Below, in pieces: positions 48,001 to 60,000 of a stretch of 64,000 nucleotides of DNA. How positions within the stretch are numbered: the stretch's first letter is position 1; each line of letters begins with the position of its first letter. The position numbers and the translations under genes were made by a program. The stretch lies in NCBI GenBank assembly GCA_013396525.1, contig VWYX01000348.1, positions 682,001 to 746,000 of the forward strand, in the 5' to 3' direction. Under the pieces are notes generated by a model, which was given only the letters and a program-made list of their open reading frames with translations, did not search any database and was not told where the DNA came from. Origin of the DNA: Chaetorhynchus papuensis. Taxonomy: Eukaryota; Chordata; Aves; Passeriformes; Rhipiduridae.

Positions 48001-51000
48001 AATACTGGAACAGCTTGCCCAGAGAAGCTGTGGCTGCCCCATCCCTGGGAGTGCCCAAGGCCAGGTTGGATGGGGCTTGGAGCACTTTCACTTGGGCTAG
48101 TGGAAGGTGTCCCTGCCCCTGGTAGGGGGTCAGAAATGGGTGAGCTTTAAGGTCCCTTCCAATCCAAACCATTCTGTGATTCTATGATTCTGTTTTATAT
48201 GTAGGATAAGATACTTGATTAACTGTGGGTAAACAGCTATGATAGAGCTCTGCTGCACACAAGTGCATCGGAGAAATGTCTTTTACCATATAATTTTTAA
48301 ATTGTGGCATTAGAAAGAAAAAGCTTTAAAAAAAGAAAATGTGGAGCATTAATTACCATCCAACGTTCTATTGAGTTGGCAAACCCCATAAAGAGGCACT
48401 ACGTTTCCAAGAATACATTATTCCTGTGGTGTTAAAGTTTGCAAACTATCAGCGGATAAGCCTCAACTATCTATTTACACCAACTTGAAAGTGTCTTAAA
48501 GCAGTAATTTACCAAGATACAGTACTGACTTGTAAGAAGTGCACAGGGACAGATTTTTATACAAAACTGACTAATATGGTATCATTTGGTTCTGATAAAG
48601 CATTTTTCACTGGTAGAGTTGAAGTCTTTCACAAATGTGTTATACTCATTTTGTATGTGGGTAAATGTACATTTGTAAATGGAATGTCAGGAGGATAAAG
48701 ACCTGCCTGTAATGATCCGGATGGCTGGGGTTAAATTACCTTAATCCTAGTCTGGTGTTAAGAGTCATAACAAGTCTTAATGAAATCCTGTCAGGTTACA
48801 CATTGGAATCAGGAGTTCAAACTTGTTTTGCAGTTGGTGTCCCCGTAATGCCAGTGGCATCTGTGGACTTGAAGATTAGAAACTCTGTGATTAAGCCACT
48901 GCTTCTTGGCTGTGACATTTAGTTGTCTGTGTACTTCACACTATCTTGGTGTTCCAGTGTGATGCTGCAGCCATGACAGGTAAACAGTAGCACGTGGGGG
49001 GTTCAGTGTGTGACCCTGGTTTTGTGTTCATTTTGCAGATGGGAGAAGAATGGCCAGGTGAGCAGGGAGCTCTGGGAAAAAGCTGGACAGCAGGGTTTGC
49101 TGGGTGTTGCTATCGCTGAAAAACATGGAGGCATCGGAGCAGATATTCTCTCTTCAGCCATTGTCTGGGAGGAGCAGTGAGTACTAGATGCTTCAGGAAG
49201 AATTTCAGTGATCATATTGTTTGTGACTGTATTTTTTTTCCATAAGTTATCCTCATTATGGACTACATTTGCTTACAGAAATTGATGTTATCTTTCCTGT
49301 GGAAAGGATAGTTTAGATATATGTAAATCCCTCCTGTTTTAAGTATTCTGGATCATTGTTTGAGTAACAAGTGTCATTATGCTCCACTGGCTTTGTGACG
49401 GGGGAAAGCATTTTTTTTAGCCTGGTAGGTTATGTACCCATTTGGCTGTGAAATTACATTCTATAAATAATGGTAAAAGTTCCAGAAGATCTCTGAGACT
49501 TCTGTGTAGTGGGGTAGTTCTTCATTATTGGGTCTGTGTTGTAACAGTGCAAGTTCAGTGTTCAGTGTTCAAGTCTTGGTAGTACTTTTTTCTGAACTTC
49601 CCCCATATTTTTTTTCAGGATGTATGTTAACTGTACAGGCCCAGGGTTCAGCCTTCATTCAGATATAGTCATGCCCTACATTGCAAACTATGGCTCTGAA
49701 GAACAGATTAAACACTTTATCCCCCAAATGATTACAGGCAAGTGCATTGGAGCTATTGCCATGACAGAACCTGGGGCTGGCAGGTAAGCCAAATATTAAA
49801 ACAATGGTCTTAACATTATTTTCTGTCTATTGATTTGTCAGTGAAGAACATTCTGAACCTCCTGGTTAGTTACTGTATGGACTAGACTATCCTACCTTAT
49901 AGGTAAAACTTGAAAAACCTGTAATGGATTACTTTATTACAGCTTTGTCATTTCAAGATAGCAGCTCAGAATCCATTTCTGTATTTGTCCTACTGTGGGC
50001 AATTGTGTTTTGTATTTGCTTTTGCAGTCTGAGTTTATAGTTACCAGCTTGCATGTCATGTGAACATACTTATGAAGCATAGTCAGTGGGAAATTACATA
50101 CACTAGTAAAGAAGGCTTGGCTTTATTATTAGCTTTTTCTGTGGTACAGAACACCTTGTTTTTCTTTCCTCTGAATCCTTTCAGAGAAATGTCCCTCCTT
50201 GCCCAGCACGTGTTTGGAGTAGACACTGCTGATCTGACCGGTTTCCAAAAGAGAGAGGGACACATGAAGTGCAAAACCTGTTGGTGTCATGTTTCTACAA
50301 ATGGTAGATGTTGCTCATGGCTTTTTCACAGAGCCTCCTGATCAGGATTGAGCCTGTTTAGAAGATGTGGTTTTGTGTGGCGTTTGTCGTCTGAGGCATA
50401 CTGGTGTAAGTGCATGCTGACCTGTTGATGTCAGTGCTTATATTACACCACCTCCCACAAGCAGAGATGAGGAAATGGGACCTCACGCTCCTATATGGTT
50501 GCATAGATTTATCATCCTTTTCCACAGCGTGCTTGTGGTTTCCGTTACACTTGGCTATTTCACGTTGTCTCACTATCCTCATCTGTTTTCACTGAGCCCA
50601 TGCCTGGATGGTATAAAATCTACCTTATTTTGTACTGAATAGAATTCAATATACGAATTGCAGCTTCCAGAATGGTTTTTTGAAGGACCTTTTGAATTTC
50701 ATTTTAGTGACTTGCAGGGAATACGGACATACGCAAAAAAAGATGGAAGTGACTGGATTCTTAATGGGAGTAAGGTAAGTGCACTTACAGACATACTGCT
50801 CATAGGCTTAAGGAACTGAATGCATTTAGCTGAATGCAGCAGGATGTGCACCACTCTCAGCATCTCCTCCCAATCCTCTTGGTTTGGGGTTTTTGTGTGG
50901 GTTGTGTTGTAGGTGGAGTTTTTTGTTTCAGTTACTTTTTTATAGGTCTTGAGATATGTCTGTTGCAGGCAATTTACAAACCGATTTATGGGAGGGCTTG

Positions 51001-54000
51001 TATAGGTTCTTTTAGTAGCTTTTAAACAACCCTATTAAAAGGCTTATTTTGCCTTAAACTGTGAAGAAAAGGGGGAAAACTGTGCTGTGTAGTATGAGCA
51101 GGATGGTTGTTAGTAATGATATTTAACAATAAAATATATACACTACTGCCGTGAAATTTTCTGTGGCCTGAGTAAAAACTTGTGTTGCCACAATGCAAGC
51201 TGTGGAGTCTTTATTCAGGAGCTTGGTGGTCATGTTAGAAAAAAACCAAAACAGCTGCATCAGATGCTCTGACTGTCTTGTCAAGCTGTGGCAAAGCACT
51301 TTTTTCATTACCATAATAAAAAGCAAGAAGACAGAAATAGTGTTGAAGTGGGAGTGTGAGTTCAACAGACCATTTTTTTTAAAGCTATGAAATGTCCTAA
51401 TCTTTTTTACTGCTGCTGATAACATAGTACTGATAGAGACTTCTGGTCTTAGCAGAATTTCAGTGGTGAGAATGTGTGCTAGCAAATACATATGCATAGG
51501 GGCTAAAAAGGGTGCTGATGCCGCTCATTTGAAGCCAAGCAGGACAGAAAGCTTTCTTTTGCTGGACTTAAGATGGATCCATTTGACAGGCTCATGACTT
51601 GTTCTACAGGATAATAGTAAGCAGTTGTGATGAGAAGCCGTTGATAGTTTTGAGTGTTATGCCTCACTAATTTAATTTCTAGACAAGAGAACCTCTGTGT
51701 TTATTTACATTTGATGCTGTATTCCTTCTTTATCATGGGACAGACAAAAGAAAAATATCTGTGCATTCTTTAACTTCACACTTCCACCCCACACAATTCT
51801 TCTCAAATCAATGTCTGCTTGGTTCCAAAACACTTAATATCAAAAGCTTAAAATTCTTCTGGACACTTGAACCTTGCCTTTCAGTTCACCCGTGAAAGTG
51901 TCAATGTAATTTTTCTTTCTGCTACTTGGTGATCTCTTCTAACCTCTATCCACCTTGTTTTATTCTGAGTTGCCTTTTTTTACAGGTATTCATCACTAAT
52001 GGTTGGATGAGCGATGTAGTGATCGTGGTTGCAGTTACAGACCGGGAGGCCCGATCCCCTGCTCACGGAATCAGCCTTTTTCTGGTGGAAAATGGAACAA
52101 AAGGTTTTATCAAAGGACGCAAACTGAACAAAATTGGCCTGAAAGCTCAAGTGAGTTCATACAACCTCTAATTCAATAGACTTGGAGAAAATATAAACCC
52201 ACTTAATGCCTGGCAACTGCTAAATAAATGTAAGATGGAACGATGGTGCTATTCTAGCTGTTAGACTTTAGAGCACAAACATTCAACATATGTATTCTGA
52301 TTTTGCCTGGGGAAGTCTGAAGCATGTGAGGCTGAGGAAGCTGGATGTGTTTACTTTGAAGAAGTCTGGAAGGACAGGATGTTACTTATGCCTTTAGCTG
52401 TAGAGATGGTGGGGACTGATCCTTCTTTGAGGAGCAGAGTGAAAGGGAGGGTGGCAAAGGAGACAAGTTACATTAAGGGAAATTCTTAGCGGGTAGTAGG
52501 GAAAGTGATTGGTTACTTGAACAGGGGCCGAGAGACGTCCTAGAGCCTTCATCTTTCAAGCTTTGGAAGGCTTAACTAGACAAGGCCCTCAGCTGATTGT
52601 TTTTCTGGAGGTGCTCTGAGTAGGATGTAAGCTAGATGACTTCTAGAGGATCCTTCCAGGTTAATAATTCTGGGATTTCAAGTTAAAGTGCACAATAGCA
52701 AGAAAAAAATAGGGCAAAATTAGTGTAATGAGATGAGAATGTCAGACTCTCAATTCTCGCATTTCAAATCCTCTTAGGACACAGCAGAGCTGTTTTTTGA
52801 AGATGTGCGGTTGCCAGCCAGTGCCTTGCTTGGAAAAGAAAACAAAGGCTTCTACTATCTGATGGCAGAGCTCCCTCAGGTAAAAGGAATGTGAGTGTTT
52901 GCTGTCTGCAGGAAGAATACAGAGACAGTTTTTGTCATTAGTCCTGAAGTTTATGTATTGTGGTGAGCCACCTGGGTTGCCAAAGTGGGATGCGTTTGTA
53001 ACACCCCAAAACATTTCTATGGGTTAAGCTCACAGGAGAAATAGCAGCCAGGTTTCTCAAGAGTCACAATTACACAGGTTTACTGGCAAAATACAGAAAA
53101 TCAAGGAACTTTGGCAAAGGATGTAGTGCAACATCCAATTAACATAAAACACTTATCACAGCATTAACTTAGTCCTTTTAACTTAGCAACCTTTAAACCC
53201 ATCCGATGATACATTACCCAAAATGTTCTATGGAAAGAGAATTGGAAGAAGAAGAAAAGGAGAAAGATAGATTAAAAAAAATACAGAAAAACACACATAT
53301 AACTACCAGCTCCTGAGTTCCAGTGATGATGAGGTAGAAGAAGGCTGATAGGGTCAAGGCATGCTGCCCTTATGGTCAGCTTTTTAAACCCCAGAGCCAC
53401 CCTGGCCCTCCCCCCTGATGGGACTTTAGTCACTCAGCCACTCAGGAGCTGACTTAGGCTGCCTCCAGTGTGCCACAGCTGACAGACACTGAAGGGCTGG
53501 GATGCTCTAGGGCTGGGCTGGGTGGTGTGGCGTGCAGAGCAGGGCATACCTCGTCAGAGCAGGGCCCGACCTGCCCCCTTACGCCCACACATGCATCCCA
53601 AAATGTCTCGAGGCATCAATCTTTTCCAGTCTTTGACAGTCTTGTGTGCAATGTTTTGTTGATGCAGCTGATTTTTAACTGAAGCACACAGTGCTAGGTG
53701 TATAATTCTTTGGGCATTGCTAAAAATGTTGATATCCCACCAGCTCAAAGCCAGATCTCTTAATCAACAACCCAGCTATTGAAGAACCTGAGGGTAGTGT
53801 ATTAAAAAGAACATAGCACAGATTTCTTGTGTACTTCTAGTATGGAAGCACTTTCCTTATTAAATTAAGTGCAGCTTGGACGTCTCTGATTCATTTGGCA
53901 TTCTCTTTCAAGAAACAAGCACTGCTGTTCTAGCTCTTCTGCAAGTAGAAGCATATTAAAGTTACGTGGAACTCTGTTCCTATATGAAAGTAAAGAAATT

Positions 54001-57000
54001 GTTTAGCTGCCAAAATACTTTGCCAGTTTACAACTTTATGAAGTTTTGGAATTATTTGGGAGGACAAAGAGGCAATGTGGTTTTTCAAAATGTGTCTGTG
54101 CTTTGTCAAAGCTCTGATGTTGTATTTACCTCATTTGGTAGGGATCATGTTTTTTAATTTTATACTGTGAGTAAATAAAAAACCTGATCAAAGGAAATCT
54201 TTTACTGCTTTAAATAGATGTGCTCATGAACAGGTTCAATGCAATGCATCAGACTGTTTCAATGCTGCCAGAAACAATTGTTCTGCATTTAGTTTTTGTT
54301 TTTTGCCGTGCAATGAGGAAAGAAAAACAAGCCATTTTTTGTAGGCTTTTCATCCCCTAGTGTTGTCCTATTGAAATTGTTAAATACAGTTGATGTTTAA
54401 ACTGAGCAGTGAAAGCCAATTGGAACAGAATCTGATGTGAATTTTTCAGTTGGTAAGATTCCTGTGGTCAATCTGTAGCTATTTTTTGAGTCGTCCTGAT
54501 GGAGCATTATCCCAGTAAAGACTTAAAAGTGAGTTTTAGACAGCAAGGCATTTGTCCCACTTGTTAATTTCAGTAATGCAGTAATGTTTGATATTTTATG
54601 TGACTTCTGCTCCCACTCCCTTAATGAACAGCACTGAACATCTGTGTCCTAATTGTGCATCTGATGCGGAGGAATGTAGGACTAAGTCAACTGGATTCTG
54701 TAATTTGTGTTTCAAAAGGAAAGACTGCTAATTGCTGATATGGCTCTTGCCGGCTGTGAATTCATGTTTGAAGAAACAAGGAATTATGTGAAGCAAAGAA
54801 AAGCTTTTGGGAAGACAATTGCGCATTTGCAGGTGAGTTAGAACTGAGCCACTTGTGTACAGGTTCTAGTGTGTGGTTGCTATACATCTGTGTATGTGAA
54901 ATAGTTACTAAATGAAAATCACTGGGCTGTTTTGAAAGGATTATTTTCACAGGTTTCACTGTTGGATTGTGGCTGTTTTTTGCCTCCATGCCCATCATTC
55001 ATCTTTGAAATGCAAAAATAATAATTTTAAAAAAGCACCAGAAAAGCGTTAATGTTTGTGTTTTATGACTTGGGTAGGTAACCTCACAGCAGTGCTACTT
55101 CTGAGAGGGAAATAGGTAGGCAGGAAGTACACTGGCTCCTTGCTGCTGCTAAAGAACAATTCCCTTGTTGATCTTAGGCTTGCATTTTACTGCCAGAGGT
55201 CCTAATCACAGGGTCCATCACACCTGCATGTATTTGTCTGTGCCTGGAATCCTGGGGACTGCCTGTGCAGGTATTGTGTTCCTCTGCACACAGAGCATTG
55301 CGTAAAAATTACTTTGGAGGTTGCGGACACCTAGGAGTGACCGTGCTGCCTGAGTGCTGTGAAGGTGTTTCGTGAATGTTGTAGTGAGAATCCGCAGCCA
55401 GCAGCAGTCTGGGTGTTTGTGTGACTGCATGTGAAACTGTTGGGTCATGCTCTATGGGCAGAGCTCACTCCTGATGGGGGTAAGTAATTGAGTTTTGAGA
55501 GGTTTGTGCCTACAGTCTTTAGCTGCAGTCATAAAACATATGTTGCTTTCCATAGGATTGCTATACTACAGTGTTCCTGACAACAACATTAACTGTTAGG
55601 GCTGAAGCAGGCCAAGCTTCTGCATATTTGGTTTATAGGATAGAACTGACTCATATGGGCTAAAGACGTTGGCTGCCTCTTTTTTTGATATACTTCTGAA
55701 ATTTTGATTTTTTTTTTTTTTTAATAATTAACAAAAAAAATCCATTTCTATGTCTTGAGACTTCGTTTGTCAAACTCAAATCTCTAGTTGTGAAGAGCAC
55801 CAGAACTGTAACTTTTAGAGGCTGGAATGCTAGGTATCCTTCAGGGGACTATGGTCTTTATCTGTTTTTAAAGTTAACTTTCAGGAATCCATAATTCCAG
55901 ACGGAATTTAGTATGCGCACTGTGTAACTAACACAAAAGACTATATTTTACCTTTTTAATGTAGGTAGGGGATGCTTCTTATTTGTAGTAGTTCACTGTG
56001 CAGAGATCTCCAAAATAATCTCCTTTTTTTTAGGCTAGGCCACCAGCAGGTAGACAATAAATTTCATAAAGTATATTATTTTTGCCGAAATAGTGAATTT
56101 CTGCATACCTCTTCAATTTCCTTTTTTTTGTTGCTGATGACTTGAGTGCGTATATTATAAATAATCCTTTCCAATGAGAGCTCTGTTTTGGGCTAATTCA
56201 TTTAGTCATGCCACATTACAGCATTTGAAATTAATTCTTTCTTTTTAGTACACTGGTCCAGTATATTTATTGTCAAGGGAAGCAAGATTTTTTAATATAC
56301 ATTTCTAGAACTGAAATAAGAAAGAACTTTTATTAGTGAGTGATGTTTTTATCCCCTCCCTACCAGAATTACAAGAAGGTGGTTGAATGCCTGCCTGGTC
56401 TGGTTTTACATAACCTTATGATGGATTTTACCTCTTCTGTGTAGACCTCTTTTCCAATGTGAAAGAACTTGGTGCTGAAAAACTTTGATAGGCTAAAATT
56501 TCTTTTACTTTTTGCTTCAGTCTCTTTGCATATAGCTTAAACTCTGAAGAATACATAGAAAAAGCATTCAGTAGATGGTGAAATGTTACTAATGGGGAAA
56601 ATTCATGGCTCTACAGAGTGAAAGGATGTTCCCTCACAAGAGGGAGCCAAAAGTGGCAGAGCACTCTGGGCCTCCTGCTCTTTAGGAATTTGTTTTCCCT
56701 TTCTCTTGTGCTTTTTCTCTTAAATTCATGTTTTGAGTTGACCTTGAGAAGTAAAGGAGCAGTCTAATTTTGTCTAATAAGACTGGTGAAGACGTTAGTG
56801 TCTGGAAAGTAAGGTGTCTCTTCAAAGTTGTTTGAAATAGTGATTTCTAACAGCAATCCTTTTGGAAAATGCTGCACTTTCTACCTAAAGTATTAAACTG
56901 CACTCTACTTCTTTCCTCTACCCTCTCTATCCACTTCCAAAACAAGACAGTACAGCACAAGTTGGCCGAAATAAAAACGCAGATTTGTGTGGCCCGAGCT

Positions 57001-60000
57001 TTTATGGACAACTGTTTGCAGCTCCATGCAGATAAACGCCTGGACTCTGCCACAGCCTCGATGGCAAAGTATTGGTATGTGCTAACAGTCATCTAGAAGT
57101 GTTACTTGCATGATCTTAACTCTGATGATGTGGTCAACAAAAATCACAGTTAAATTGAAAACCAAGGTTGGTTAACCAGATCAATTTCAAAATAAAGGCA
57201 TACTTTTAAAATAGGCTTCCGTTAATAACAAGATCATGCCTCATCTTTAGCTTTAAGTAAAAGGGAGTACTCCATTGGTATTTAGACAAAATTTTACATT
57301 TTACTGTTAGCGATTTATTGTTGGGTGTTTTTTGGTTTTCTTTGGTTTTTTTTAATGGGGCATATGGCTTGGATTGATTTCTTCAAAAGCAAAGTGTGAA
57401 TATTTGGAGCAAAATTTGAATATATTTGAATCTCTGTGATACTCTTTAGTTAATGTTACTTAACAATAGCTGTTTGGCCCAGCCAGTTTTCAAAGCTATC
57501 TGGTTTTAGGAAGAAATAGTTGGCTATGGCTGTTGCTGTAACTGAGACTGAACAGTGCTTTCCTTTATTGTCCAGAACTTCTTCTCCCTCGTCCCATACT
57601 TGATGGTGTTATACGTTAACTTAGTTTTACGAGAGAAAAACTACTGGAAACATCTAAGATAGTGGTACATGGATTTGTATAGTTTTAGCTTGTTGCAAAG
57701 ATGGGAGAAAAAAAGTACATGAGACATGAGCAAAGATATTTATGGAAGATACACAGGTTTACAGTTTTTAGACTTTTCAAAATAAGTATAGAGGAAATGA
57801 GCAGAAATATTTACAATGGAAGGAAGGGTTTTGAGTGCTATTCCTGGCAGTAATTACCTAGAAGTACCAGGTACAGAAGCAGAGGCATTCAGTTTTGAGG
57901 ATGAGGAAATAACTAATGCCAGCTGAGATATGCAGACTCACTTCCTCAACAAATTTCCCAAAGCAAGGCATTTGAAACTCCCTCACTTTCCCAGCTGTTT
58001 ACCATCATGATTTGTTGTGGATTTCTTCTTTCCCTAGTGGAGTCCCTGTGACCCTTCCATAAGACTCTCTTAAATGGTTTAGAAAATACTTGAATATAGA
58101 ATTGCTTTATTCCCTAATGTATTAGGAGATTCTCTCTGGTCTCTAATTTTCCGTCAAACCTTTTGTATAGTCAATGACTCGAGTTAGAGCTTTGAAAGAT
58201 TTTAAAACCTGGTTTGTGCATCTCTTTATTCATATCTGGAGAAAGGTCTGTAGGGTTGTTTTGGTTCGGTTTTTGTTGTGGTGACAAGTTGTGTTACGTA
58301 CCTAAATGAGCTTGAGAATATATTTAGGAAAGATGGTTGCAGTAACTCACTGCAGAATTAAAGTTGGTGTAATAAGCAATAAGGATTTAACTGAATGAGG
58401 GGATGGTTTGGGGCAAAGGCCATTATTCCACGAGAAGCAATTGACTTGTCATTTTCATTTCTTCTGTTGCCACTGGAAGCTGCACGCTTAGAAAGTGGTT
58501 TTTTTCATGTGTTCTAACTTCAGTTTGAGCTTCCAGTGCAGTTAAATTTTTTTTTTGCTATTAAGTCCAAATTTTGCAGTAAACAAATGCTGTTGAAGAA
58601 TTACAGTATGTTTTAGAATTGAAGGCTTTAAAGTTTATTTTGGAAAATAAATTATGCCCAGGTGATGGTTATGCTCCAAGAGCATCCTGGTGTGTTGCTA
58701 ATGGGAATGATGGGGGGAAGCCTGGTTTACTGTTAATTTCTGACAGAGTTGAGGGATTTGGTAAGAAAAGAGACTGTATCAACTTACTTCACAAAAGGAT
58801 TCTCTTGGCCTATGGGAAAGGTAAACAAGCCTGTCTGTTTTGAAACCTTTCATTTTCTGAAAGCTGTCCCATAAATGGAACAAAACTTAAATGCATTAAA
58901 TTGAACAGTATTTATTTCTTACTAATCATGTTATGGTTTTGTCTTGTTAACTTATCTTTTGTAAGGTATTGCAACATAATGTCCTTCTAAAAGCAAATTT
59001 CCTTTTGGCTATTTAAGGTGTTCTGATCTCCAAAACAGCATAGCTACTCAGTGTGTACAAATGCACGGAGGATGGGGGTACATGTGGGAGTATCCAATTG
59101 CAAAGTAAGTGAAACATTTCAGATTATATGATGAAAGATTACCAGCAAAGTCAAATGAGTCACTTCTTTATGTCTTTGTGTCAGTTGTTTAGTGTTAGTA
59201 GTGATTTACTGTTCCTTTTCTCACCATGTTTAATTGAAAGGGAATCTACTGTACAGATGTCTGCAGGAAGGCTTTGTTTTGATTCTCCAAATAACTCATA
59301 AGCTGTTCCCCAATTATTGTCTGTTTCGTTCACAAAAGAGAAGTTGGTTTTTTTAGAAGAAAATGTTAATTGAAAAAACAGAAGGAAAACTATAAAAGTA
59401 GAAATGAGGGGGGAGCTAGTTTATGTTTTATCTGAAATTAATTGCATATGTATGAAGAAAACATGTTGATCAGATAGCACCGAGTATCAAATTGTCAAAT
59501 CAAGAGCATAACTGGCTACATTCAGCATTTTTACACCTTTTTAAATGAAAAAGTTGAGAGATTTATATGTAGGAAAGGAATTTGTCATCCCCATTTTTTT
59601 TTGACTTTATGAATTTAGAGACATTTATGGAGCTTTTGTATGTATCCTTGTGTATTATCTGTGAAGTTTGTGTACAGGCCATGTGACACACACTAAGTAG
59701 AGATTTTGGTACTGTTTTTATTAAAAAAAAAATCAAAGAGGCAGTAATCTGACACTAGAAATAGCAAAAACAGAACTGCTGTGCAGTTGTCATAAATGAG
59801 TAAGCTGATTTTTTTAACTGAGTAGGTTTAGATTTTTTTTAAATTTTAAATACAATATGAAATGTTGCTTTAAAATAACTTGTTCCTCAGTGTTTGGAAT
59901 GAGTGTAATTTGTGAGTGTTCTGCACTGTCTTATAAAATGAAGGCCAGTAAGCCCTGTTCGGGTGTACTCGAACCCCCTTCTTGTCTGTGTGTACAGTAT

